64,000 nucleotides of DNA from positions 31,615,625-31,679,624 of the forward strand of contig OZ026599.1 of assembly GCA_964020085.1 (NCBI GenBank), in the 5' to 3' direction. Under the pieces are notes generated by a model. The model was not told the DNA's origin, did no database searches, and saw only the letters and a list, made by a program, of their open reading frames with translations. Both the position numbers and the translations under genes were made by a program. Below, in pieces: positions 46,901-60,300 of the stretch. Position 1 is the stretch's first letter, and each line of letters starts with the position of its first letter. The stretch comes from Micromussa lordhowensis (lineage: Eukaryota > Cnidaria > Anthozoa > Scleractinia > Lobophylliidae).

Positions 46901-49900
46901 GGATGCTATGGTTTAGTAAAAACTGTTTCAGTTTGCGTTTAAAAATCGCTTTTGGCATGAGTCTCCCGAGCTAACTCGGCAGTGAGGCCAAATTGGTAAA
47001 CTTATCGATCGCACGAAAGTTCTTCAGTCGGCCCTGGGTTGTCCTATTATTTCTCACTGTAAATCTTCTCTTATTCGTCGAAAACAATAGCGCTAGTCCT
47101 ATTAGTGGTGCTGTTAGGACCTCAGCATTATCACAACCAAAAGGCAGATTAAGTGTTCGAGAACTGTGGAACACTCATTCCACAGAAGGCTAACTACCTG
47201 TCTGTAAATATTGTATACATTATGCTATGCTCGAGTTTACGCCTGTTTTGGAATTAATTGTTCTGTTAAAAACCATGGCCTGCTAGGTTCTATAATTAAA
47301 AACTGAGCTAAATGAGGCAAAATTCAGGCACATAAATAATTGCTTCACTATGTAAAGTTAAGGGTTAATAACTTACCCTGTCTTTTTAAATATTCCGCGA
47401 CCAAAGCTGCCGCATGAATGTAACAGTGAGCAGTCTAGAAAAAAATGAAGCACATTGAGATGTGATTGTCCAATCCCCTTTTTTTCCACAAGGAAACATA
47501 AACGGGCATGCAAATGTTGACGTGACAACAACAGCTGTGCGTGATGGAGAAACTAAACAAAAGTCTCAAGGTCACGAAATCCAAAACTACAAACACTATG
47601 TAGAGAAAATTGGAGAAGAAAATAACCACGCATCTTGTATAGTAATACATTTTTCGCAATCAGGAGGATGTATACTGATAAAACCCTCTGCGCGCTGGCC
47701 AAACACTCAAAAACTAAAGCCATCTTCAGGAATCACCAGACGGCATTAGACTGACATTTGAACCTCAGGTCAAATTCATTCAATAAGTGCCGCTAATGTT
47801 TTTCTTTTCATTTTCGTTTCGATTAGGTTCAAGAAGGGGCACGCGAGATAGCGAGTTTCGCTATCTCAGACGGCGCATGAGTCACGCAAACCTGCACGCT
47901 CGCACGCACGCAGCGTTCACGTCACGCACGTAACACACACCTCAGAGTAATTTTCCTGACTCTCGTGCACGGCAGCCATGTGTTCTAACCAGGTCTCTCT
48001 CAGTTCCGGTGTGCTCGAGTAGGACTTGGCCAGACTGTATTGAAGGTCTACTAAAACTTCTGGAATGTCATCGTGTTCCTGAAAGAAAAAGGCACGACTT
48101 AAAATTACACTCAGGGTTTTTGCCTATTCTTTGGAACCAAAACATTCAAGCACCTTTTAAGGACCTTCAAATAAACCCTAAATCCATTTTCTCAACGACA
48201 CGTTAACGGAAACCCTGTACTACTATTAAGTACTAAAAAATATCATTTTTGCCTTCTTACAGGACTGAGTTAGAAAGTGCTTTGTTCAAACAAAATTGCT
48301 ATAACATTTGAACCTGTTTTAAACAATACACAGAACAACACGTATCAAGGACTTTTAAGGCTTTTCAATTTTGATTGCATAATCAAGGACTTTCCGGGTA
48401 AACACGAATCCTGCATATCATTAAGCCAACCTTTTCAAGTAAATAAAGGTGCGTTATAAATTTACAGCAACCTATACACACTATCTTTGACTGGCTTAGA
48501 GCTTATAAGAGCTTGCAATTTGTGTCAGAAATCGGCAAGTTCATTGTTTTACGCTCCTCTTGTAATACATTTCATTTTAAACATTTTTGCCCGTTCTGTG
48601 CACTTCAGAAACCGACAATGACTGAAAAAGAAAAGATTTATTAGTCAAAAGAGGTACACGACAGCTACATGTACTCATTTGTTATCAAGTTTTATCAAGT
48701 TAGAACTAATTGGGCGCACAATGTGTTTCCGAGAACACACATTTGAGAAAAGTTCTCAAAAAAATTGTAATGACAGGCGTAAACTGACGGAGTATAAAAA
48801 TAAATATATATACACTTGTTATCGCATTGCTCAAGGAAATTCATCTACGAAAAGTGGAGGCAAATTTTAGCTGATAACAACTAAAACAAGCCGATGTTGA
48901 AATGTTAACAGCGATTAGATGGACTGCGTTTTAACACAATAATACAACTCAAGCATACGAGTTATGAACAAAGACTTGAAATGTTATTTCTCTAGAACAC
49001 TAAGCGAAAAAATAAAGAAAATAACACCAAATCCCAAACATGAACAAAAAAGAAAAGCGGTAAACACGCAAGTCATAAGAACTAAATACTTTTCATAAAA
49101 AAAAAGAGAGAAAAAAAACGTTGCACTGCAGAACATACCATAAAGAAAGTTTGGTGTATATTTGCTGGACTCAGAGGCGAAGGAGAGGTTAATATTGGGA
49201 GAACAACCAGCTGCTGGGCGGCGAATTCTTCGATCGCATGCAGTCTGACTCTCTTCTTCACTCGCAATTTTCCAGTTTTGCAACATGGCTCGTGAATAAC
49301 CTCTTCGTAGGCTAATGCTCTTAAGGACATTTTTCCCTCCAAAAAGGCGATCGGACGATGCTCTTGGATATATAATCACTACACAAGTTTTCCGCTTTCT
49401 TTGCTCCAAGGAACGAGGACAAAATCTGATCTCCGCAGAAACGTTCTAACGTTTTTTAAAAGAACTGTTATCTCTTAAAACGAGTTCCCTCAGTTGCAAA
49501 CACAGTTCTGACACGTACCACTTTGTATCCAACTGAATCGCAAGCAATCTTTCATTTCCTGTCGCTTCGAAAAAAATATTCCTTCAGATAAATCACTGCG
49601 AATCCCTGGGTTCATTCAACTGATAAAAAAGTGCACCTCATTAAGTTCAGCATTTGCTGCAACCCATTAATGGCCTGAAGTTCTCTTCAGAAACAAATTA
49701 AAAATTTAATTTGAGGCAATTTTGCTCCGAGCAAAATCGTTTATGACCTCCTTAGCGTGTCTGAAACGAATTTTAAGACACGATAATCCCAACATGTTTG
49801 CCCGCTAGGGTAAATGTCAGATAAAGCACTATGGTAAACTAAGTGATGACATGCATTTTCGCATTTGATCATGTACGTTAAAACAAACTTAACAAGTATA

Positions 49901-51286
49901 TCACTAAGTGTTTAAAAGTTTAAAAACACATCAACACTTATTTTGCCTTAGTACATCAATGTCCGATCGACTGGGCAGGGACGAGAAAAAAAAAATAGTA
50001 ACAAGATACAAAACATTAAAATCATTTAAAAAAAATTAAAAATCATGAACTGATTGTGCACGAGAAGTGGAAAATTAAACGTGACTACAGTTTGTGGCCC
50101 CAAGTGCCACCTGACATGATGACGATTTCGACAGAGAGACATGATCAGTCAAAAAGAATAGCAAATTTTATAACTCCCCGGGGCTACCAAAAAACGGCCA
50201 CGTGTGACATGTTCGCAAGCTTTAAATGAAAATAAATATTAAGTAATATCCTTGTAAGAGCCCATTTCGTGCATTAAAACATCCCAATGATGTTTATAAA
50301 CGTTTCTACATGCGTCAATCAAACTCCACTGTTTTTGGAATGCTAAGACATGTATACAAACGTTTATATAGAGATCCAACCGTTTATATAGAGATCGAAA
50401 CAAAAACGACTAACATAAAACATCAGCAGATCAAAATTCTTGGTGCAATACCAATTCTACGCCCTTTACAAACCTTAATCGATGAAACGCAATTGACCCA
50501 ATCAGGTTGAATTTTTATTCTTTTTTGTTACTTAGCGCCCAAGCTGAGATCATGCAAATTGCTTCTTTCAAGTCTAATCATTTTCCCGTGTGCATGTGCG
50601 AATTGCTCTTGGAAAGATAAGGAAATAATTTCCAAGCTTTAAAATGGACCACACACCAGGGTAGTAAAGGTTAATCTATTCTAAATATTCCCACAATCAT
50701 GGAAATTGAGAGCTGACCGAAGATTTGACAGAATCTTATCGAAAAATCATAAACTTGAACAAGCATTACAAAAGCTGTCACGTTTGCCCGACGTCAATCC
50801 CATTCATCGGGATAGGTCAAGTTGCCTAGCAACCAAGCACTCTGAAGGAAATCACTCCGCCTGCTTTTGGAGCTCAGTTTCAGTCCGAGATGGGAGGCGT
50901 GGTGGCCCAGTTATGGTTTGTGCGCTCGACGCCGGATCGAACGGTCTGGGTTCGAGCCCTGGCCGGGGACATTGTGTTGTGTTATTGGGCAAGACACTTT
51001 GCATTTACAGTGCCCAGGTGTACAAATGGGTAGCGGCGAATTTACTACTGGTAGTAACCCAGCGATGGACTAGCATCCCATCCAGCTACTGAAACCGAGA
51101 TACGCTCCGGCCTGATGAGCAACTTGGCTCGTATGCAGATTTCACCTGTTTTAATTTTTGATACAAATCAGTGACGTACCTTCATTTGTGCCGTCGCCTG
51201 CAAGACAGTGTGAATCTTCTTTGTAAGATCTTTCACTTCAGAAGGAAACGCCGTGTGCTAAGAGGAAGAGTATAATAAGTAAAATA

Positions 51287-51318
<32 letters not shown>

Positions 51319-54300
51319 GAGAGTTTTCATTGGCCTACCATCACGCGTAATTGAGGGCGTTTTTAGTTTTATTTTGTTCAAGTTTTCTATAATTTGGAGA
51401 CGTTCCTGATAAAACTTGTGGATATGAGATGATCCAACGCGCGCTCGTGGAAAAGTTGTTAATTAGACTAAAAACTAAAACATTTTTCAGCACCACGAGA
51501 ACGGAGAATAAGGACAGTAGAGTTCACCCCTCAAAGCAAATGAATTCCAAAACCAAATTTTTCGCCACTAAATTTCCCGGCACAAACTTTCCACCATCAC
51601 CATTACGGCTTGACAGTAATTTTTCCTCCACTCTAGGGAATTGGTGCGCTCGACTCCGGAGCGAGCGCTCCGGGTTCGAGCTCTGGCCGGGGACAGTGCC
51701 TCTCTCCACCCAGGTGTATAAATGGGTACCGGCGAATTTGATGCTGGGGGTAACCCTGCGATGGACTAGCATCCCATCCAGGGGGAGTAGAAATACTCCT
51801 AGTCGCTTCACGCTACTGAAACCGGGATAAGCTCCGGCCTGATGGGCCACTAGGCTCGTATGCAGACTTTAAAAGGCTCGATTTCCGCCGATCTGCTCTC
51901 AAGTCCGGTCTACATTCCTCCCAGACGAGCGCGGGCTTCTTTCTAGAACAGTGGCTGGCAATCGAGCCTTCCTTCACTAAACTTTCTTCCACATTAGTAC
52001 TGGGTTACCGTTTCGATATTGTTTACACGATGCTTTTGTCAAATGTTGTCAACATCTACAATTACATATGTAATCTTTAATGGGATTTACCCATCACCGC
52101 AGATTACTTATCAACTATTGAGATAAAAAAGAGAAGAGACTGGCCGTAAAATGCCTTAGCACTCGTTTGGTCTATCCCTTCAGCAGGAAGTGAGTTTCAG
52201 GTATAGTTCTTGCATAAAAACTGATTTTGTAACTAATGCTAGCAGTGGTTTCCTAAGTATGAAAATGACCTCAAAGTTTGTGCAGTACGTAGCTAATCGC
52301 TTTAGAAACGGAACTGAATTTACCTTCATTCCTTTGTCATCGACAGCATAATTCTTCAGAGCCAAAAGAGAGTTGTTGACAGCTGCACGGTTTAAACCGT
52401 GTGTCATCAGCTTGGAGACCGCCACGATAACCTATCAGTAAATATCACAAAAGTTCATAACATAAGAAAACAGTTATTGACAAACCTTAACATTATTTGG
52501 CCCCAAATTGTTAAATAAAGGTCGTATTTGGAGTGTAGAGAATCTCAGTGAAAAAAAAAATTACGTGTGACAATGTTTGAAATGTTTTGAAAGATGTTTT
52601 GACGTGTTGGAAGTTATCTGGATGCTATATGATATTTGGGCGCAGGTGCCAAGGACCAAACACACACTTGTATGAGCGGCGCAAGGCAGCTCAAATATTT
52701 TTGATTGTTAAAAGCTATGCACTGGTATGACACTGAAATATTTTTAGACGTTTATTTAAAGTTTAAAACTCGTGGAACAAACAAAATGCAAGCAATAAAA
52801 CTAATGTAGCTTATAACATGTACCACTGAATCACAGCGCTTTATTAATTCAATCCATTTTACGGTGAAATGGTCAAAAAGCCATTTCAGAGTTGCCCTTT
52901 ATCTACGTCAAAACCAGTCTTCGTGTGAAACCATTGTTATGAAAATTCATTTGTGAGTTCACTTTGATTCAAATCAAACTCATTCTCATAAGACAAGTTT
53001 TGCACAAGGACTCGTTTTGCAACAGAGGAAAAAAAGAACTCGGAAATGCCCTAGCTTGTAAAAGGAACAAACGTATATCATATGTACTTATTACAGTATT
53101 GCGTTTCGACAACAGGAAGCACGATGCTAAATCAAAGATCATTAAGTCTCGCCACGTGACTTGCATTTCATTTTTAAGAAACCAGCCAGCTATTTTTCAT
53201 AGAGCGATTTTCAATGAGTGTCGAAAGAAACAAGGCAATTACAATGGTTTTGGTTTTACTACAGCGTGACGCTTATAACGGAAATTAACTGTCGTAGCGA
53301 GTTTGTAAAGTTGGCACTTGGACTTTCAGCCCTCCGTGATGAAAAAATGTTTAACCACGCCGGCAAACAGCAACTGGGAGACTTTTTTGTGTTGTCAGGG
53401 GATAGGACATTTCATCATTGATAAGTTCTATTAGCATATCCTTAATCAAAGATTAGAAAGACCAATTTCACATGTAGCCAGCCAGGTCCTGCGCAATTTG
53501 ATGCTTTAGATTAAACATTATACCACTTGTAGGGAACGTTTAATAAAGTATGAATTAACATATAATATAAAGATAGTAAATCTTCTTCTACACGGCACTT
53601 TTCTGAAGTTAAAATGTTTTGAAACGCGCTTTCGAGCAGTTTTACTGCTATTCTCAGTTAACGATAAATGATCCTTTGCCGTGAAAGCATCGCAATCACA
53701 CCTTAATCCTTGCACTTTGATTCATGACCAATTAAACCTCTGACATGTAGTAAATTATAAAGCCCAACTTTTCATTGCAAGAGCATGCTTTGTCTGAAAA
53801 TCGATTCTGTTTAGGCTACAGAGAGATACTGTTGTATTTCAAAAACAAAACCTTGTGGAGATCGTAGCTACATTTGAGAAAAATATCTTGTTTAAATTTA
53901 CAGTCCGTGCTAAAAGCGACAAAGGGATTAAAAACGACATAGCTATAGCACTAGAAATCAAGAATCGTGGTAGTTTGTTACTGAAATGATGTTAGTTATG
54001 ATTCCAAGTACTCCATTTCCTTGATTTTAATTACTGATAATTTACCTGTCAACTGCGGTGCCAAAACAAGAACAAAAAATGTTAATAAAAGTTATTTTGC
54101 ATTCGGTCTGGGTAATAAGTACTTTACCAACGCTCGACCGTAATAAAAAAAAACAACAACAAGTATGCTAAATAAAGAAGCGTTTGCATTTCTTCTAATT
54201 TAAATCCATTTTCCAAATCCTCAGCCTGCAGAGGCAGATAGAAGTATTATAATGATATTTTAGAGACGGATTTTCATTACAACAAAACCTGGGCCATGAA

Positions 54301-57300
54301 ACAAGACGAAAATTTCGCTAAGCCTTCAAATTTACTCTTCTAGAGACCGTCAAAACTCGTCGTATGGAAATTCATTTTCGTGTATTCATTAGAACCAAGC
54401 GAATCTAGACGCTTATACATTACGTCTCGCCGAACTTGCGTCACTTCAGTAAGTCTTAGCCATTATAAAGAAACCAACAGAAGAGTGCTCTGACATGTAC
54501 GTACCTTTCAGTAGACTAGAATTTCATCTACAACAAGTCCACATTACAAGTGCCTCCTGTCAGACGCTTGCTTTTGCTATAGCGCTTCAGACAACCACGT
54601 TATATTAATCTGTAATCTCATAACCCTTTAATCCCAAACACTGCGGCGAGCATTCTCAGTTGTCTTGAATGTTGTCAGACTGTCGAAGAATTTGCAATGT
54701 AAAACTGGTCGATGTTACGAAAGAAGCAGAATACCTGATAATAATTGCAAATTCCTCCAGAGAGAATTCTATAAAATATGCGACTAGTTCAAATGAGAAT
54801 TACACTTCTGATGTTGAACAGGAACACGAAACATTCACAGACTGTTGTGTCTTTGCATATTTACCACACGCGTGGAATGACTGAGGATTGAAAGGCAAAT
54901 TAGACAAATAACAGAGAGGGAATTACCATTGGCAAATCACCTGCGCTTGGAGATTGAGTGAAAAGGTAATTTTCAGATTGCAACCGCAAACGAGATAGGT
55001 CTGTTGCAACTGGCGAAAGGTGCACAGAGCGATTTCCATGCATTGTGAAACTTTCCAAAGCAAATAGCGCGACAAAAAACACTCTAGTATTCATTCAAAC
55101 TAAAAAAAAAAAATCGGAACTTCATCTTTTTTTCCTTGTAAAGCTTGACATGATCATTCAAATTAGTTATTTGCATTTTTCATTTCTCCAGTACACAAAA
55201 GAAAACTCCTTTAACACAAAACATCACATTTGTATGCATGTTTTTGTTCGATATTCAACGGAACTGACAGTTTCATCGACAGAAGTCAAAAAATAAATTT
55301 TAATCCGTTCTCAAGCTTTTCCTAAGAAATTTAACCTAACATTTTTTTCACTCTTTTTGCTATTGTGGAAATAGTTTGTACATATAAGTAGCCCAGGGTA
55401 ACGTCCGAAAGACTTTTGCCTTTTTTTCTTTTTTCGTACAAGTACATAAAACGAAAATAAAAATAAAACGCAGTTGCAGGATACATAAGTTCGAATCGTA
55501 AGCCACTATAATTATTGCTATAAACTTGCTGGTTTCTGATTCCAAGAAATTTTAGATTAACGACGTGTATTACACAGCTGCATGTCTTAAATTTAGACCC
55601 AAGTTGATTCGCGGCTTTTAATAATAAAACTTCACCTTGTAACCTAGAAATACTCCCGCCGTTCGCGTAAGTCTAGCGTTCTCTCAGAGATATACGTTTA
55701 ATCAGAACTGAGGAATTTTCCTGAGGGGGAAAAAGTTGTCTCGACAGCGGGGAAATACTGATTTGTCTGACTTTGACTATAGTTGAATCAATGTATTCCT
55801 TGTATATAATCAATAGGGATGACTCGCAAACGACAATAGCATGTGGATATATATCACTTATGCTAATCTTTGTGCCCGGTGATCCTGCTGCTTTATTTTG
55901 GGGATAGACTGGCTTTGAAGTTAATGACGGCTCGTCAGAGGAATATGTTCGTAAAATAGCAGAAAAGCAATATTTTGTCACTGGTGATCGACATTGTCTC
56001 TTGAATAGGAAGAACTTCAGTGTAGAATCACAAAATCTGAGCAAATTTTTAAGCGGATAGTAAACAAAAAGTTTTAAAGGAATATTTGTTATGCTCCAGA
56101 CATGTCTTCTCTGCTGTCCATTATGACAACGCACGCGATGAATCCTGTAATCTCCAAAAGATATCTTTCTTATTTATTTTATTTTATTTCTTTTTATTTA
56201 CTAGTTTTTGTTTTCGAATTGCATTCTGATCTAGCTTGACCAAACTTGCTCTATTTGCCTTAATCCATGATTTAAAACATTTGTTTTGTCTTTCACTCTC
56301 GGAAAACAAAATTTCACCGTTGTTGAAACACGGTGTGCTATGTCTGTCTACTTACCTGCCAATGAACTCGATCGCAACCCTGTGCTCCGGTAAATTCAAA
56401 ATTACTTCTCATCAGCAGATAAAGGAAAGAGCAAGCCTGCAAAACGGAAACACTGCGTCTGAGATGCAACAGAACACTCACTGCTATTCCATTGAACAAC
56501 ATTATGCTGCATAATTTATGCGAAAAAGGGAAGTGGCTAATGGAGGAAAAAACGAGCGCTTATGTGTAGTTATTGCTGATGACTACTTAATGCCTAGTAT
56601 TGAAAGCGAACGTTCCTTCGTGAGACTAAGAACGTTTGGGACTGTATATTTCAGTCGATGACACTATAAGGCCGTTGTGCGCTTGAAAACTCACTTAAGG
56701 AACCGAGTCAGACAACGTTCCTTTGAAAAACAACACATTAACAAGAAGGAAAATATTCACGTAAAAAAAATAAAGAAATAAAATAAAAAAAAATACAGAA
56801 TTGTTTTTCTTATCGAATCCGACGTACGGTTTAACGTCTCGCGTCTATGGCAAGAATAAGCCAGTGCGTTTCTACTCGCTGTTGCAATTTACGGAGGATA
56901 CTGGCGGCTTCAATAATTACTGCTAATGGTGTAACAGTGTGAAAGGGAAGCAAGGAAATCAAAAGTCACCTTTGCAGCCACGCAAAAGTTCTTTTCGCCG
57001 GATTTGTCCGAGTAGAAGTTTAACCATCACATTTGCATCTTAAATAGAGTCATAAGAGAGCGAGTTGTGCCTATACTAGTAACCACGAGGCCAGTCTATG
57101 TGTTAGCTTCGCTAACTTCGGCGACATCGTAAAGAGGGCGTTGGGAATACATGCGCATGGCTTTGAATATTTGACAGAAAGCTGTTGAAGAATATGGCTA
57201 AAATGTGCGCCTCCTACACGGACGCTTTCAAGTGACAATGTGTCATTTGCAAATTATACGCACCTGGTTCCGAAGACTTTCCAACTTTGAGTTGCAGCAG

Positions 57301-60300
57301 CTTAAAATCTGCCATTGAAGTTAAAAAAAGGAGAGAATAATAATTAAAATAATTAGTAAAGCAATATTCAGGAAGGATAAGAAGCAATAAATCCATAATA
57401 AATCTACTAAGGGTATTTAACATTTTTTTTTTTGCACTTCAATTCGACCTGACAAAAAATTAACTTCACACTGCTGGAAAGAGCGAATCACAATTAGCCA
57501 GTTGATGCTCAAATTTGAAAGTCAAATCTTGCGCAGACTAGCCGAAGCTATATCTGGGTAAAATTCTCAGTTATGACAAAAAGAAGCTTCTATTAAAATA
57601 GGGAAACTTTGCATAACTGGGTAGAAAAAGAGAGTCCTCAAATGTTCCAATTCTATAACAATAGTAACAATAATGAGATGGTCTATAGAAAGCAATATTT
57701 CATTTATTAGCATAGGCATCGTTTATTCTTAGAGCAGCTAATCTTAGAGAAACCAATTTTCACAAACACGATAGAAAAACGAGGATATCACTGAAAAACG
57801 TGACGACCGATTAAAAGTTTTTATCGGTTTCTGATGCAACCAAATAGAGTTTGCATTTTGAATATAAAAATGTCATTTTGTTTTGTTTCCAGCTATTAAC
57901 TTCCACGCAAATAATTGAATTCTTTGAGTACTGGTTAGAACGTACAAGGGAATGTAATTACATATAGGGAAATCGAAATTGTAAATAAAAATGTTCGACG
58001 CCAGTACAATTAAGTAATAAAGAAAATGAGACATCTTAATGGGAGCCGTTCTCTCCAATGATCCCGCAGTTTTATTACAGTTACATGGCAACAGCACCAA
58101 ACACTTTTTCCCCTCCCCTCCCTCCTCAACACTTTTGTATACATTGGAAAAGAGAGAAGAAAATAATCAACTTGGTGATATTTTAATAGATGTACCATTG
58201 CGTTCAAACAAATTGATAATTGAGACAGAAATATGAACTTCCAGTTCTGACTTGATATTTGTTTCGAATTCATTAGCTGCATTTATTTAGTAATAAATAT
58301 TACACGATTAATCCAGCGATTGAAGCCAGAGTAAAGGATACAAATACAAAATCAAAGGCCGAAACCTTAATAGCAATTAATTGTTGACATGTACCTCTCG
58401 ACAAAGATCTCCACAATAGTTTGCGCTTCCCCTGTACAGTGCAGCTGGAAACTAGAGAACAACAAATAACGCAATATATAATGAGGCAGAACTCGTTACC
58501 ACTTAACAATTGGACTACCAGCCTGAGTTTTCTATGAGCGAATAGCTAAGGAGAATTAGTAAAATTCTACTAGTATACTAATGCAAATGCTGCAATCTGA
58601 TTGGCTGAGTGACTCGTATGCTATCAGCCATTGGAGTGCAGTGGCCGGAAAGTCGTCTACGAAATGGCTACATTTTTTTCGTTTAAGCAAAGTTTTGAAG
58701 GAACAATCTGATGCAAATGGATGAATAAATTCCTGAGAAGACTAAAAGAAAAACATCAACGGTTTCTTAACTTTATAAATCGCGCACACACAACTTCAAT
58801 TTAAAATGACAATTCAGTCCGAGCGATCTTTCTAAGGCGCAAAGTTTAATAATACGGCGGGCAATAATTAGAAACCGTTATTTCAAGTCAATTTCAGTTA
58901 GAATTCTACTAAAACAATTAGATTATTCGCTCTCAATTTCCTTGAGGCAATAGTTGATTCGGCCTTCGGCCTCATCAACTATCACCTCATAGAAATCTCG
59001 AGCACATAATCTAACTGTTAAGTAGCCGAGCTCACTATCGCCCATAGAAAACAAGGGAAATTCACAAAGTTTCCGGAGTCTGATAACTTTCCCAGGAATT
59101 TCGAAATTTTCGGGATGATTTTTGTTTGAATGGAAAGTACACATGGGTATACCTCGCAAGATTGCCTTCTTTTCCGTATATTGTGGAAAATGCTGCTCCA
59201 CTGCCATTGAAAAATTCCGGAAATTAGCTCGAATGCAAAGCGCTAAGTGAGACTTGTACAGAAGTCAATGAACAGAGCCAATCTTTCTGATGAGTTGTGA
59301 AAATTATAAATAATGAAACAAACAAATTAAAAACTTAACAAAAAAACACCCACAAACATATCTTAAGAAAAGCAAGTCTGAAGAATGTTGAAACATGTTT
59401 TGAAGAAGACAATAGTAGCCTCAAACAGTGTTAAAAGGTTGTAAGCTATTGCTGCGTGACGAGAGAAGCGCGAGCTATATTATTTGAACGTGACAAATAA
59501 GTAACGTCCAATGTCACAAACTAATCTGGGCGGTTGATTGGGGTTTAAGTAGTTCACCTTGTTGATGTAAGATCTGAGACTCGCAAACACATGTTTCATC
59601 ATGTACTCTGATTGAGGAATCTGTAAGAAGCTAAGCAGTACATTGAACACCTGTAAGAAAAAACAAAAAAAGGCACAGTTAGAATCTGTAGCTTCGGGAA
59701 TCACACAGAACAGTGCCGTCCAGTAGTTTATAACACGACCAAAACGAGAACTGCGCCAAGTTTTATACAAATACGTCGTCGTTGAGAAAGAAGACACAAA
59801 AACAACTACAGTAACAACAATTTTGATTGTACTCGTTCTTGCAAATTAACGACAGGCTTTATTACATGCCGCTGTTCAAGAAAATGAGCCCGCGCTCCTT
59901 CCTCTGAACTCTCTTCTCGGGGAGGACTTCGTAAACCCGAGAGAGTTTAGAGAGACGTTAGAGAGCTTAGGCTAGCAGCTTAGTCGGTTGGAGTACTACA
60001 GGAGAAATGGAAAGTTACTCTTGACAAAATTGGTTTCCCTACGTTTCTACAGCTATTAACTTTTAATTTCGACACAACAAGATATTGCCAGTAATTCTAG
60101 CCATCAAGCATTTTACTTTCGAAGAAATTCGATACAGTGTCGAGTCTATTGTTCTACAAACCTTCTTCATCAGAATGTTGTCACCTTCATCTTGCTCAAG
60201 GTGAAACTGAAGAATAAACGATTAAAACAAATTAAATTACAAACAAGAAACGAGTCAGCGAGAACCAAATTTCCAGGAGTGTCAAACCATACCCAAAGGG

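Noticed and set aside
49082..49342. Possible alternative DOCK exon starting [14 protein letters not shown]
   Set aside because: No match to DOCK proteins at this position; the flanking exons (51180 and 48078) join in phase and match the family without it.
55673..56134. 153-residue minus-strand frame in a DOCK intron
   Set aside because: No recognisable family, no splice continuity with DOCK, and a composition typical of AT-rich non-coding sequence.
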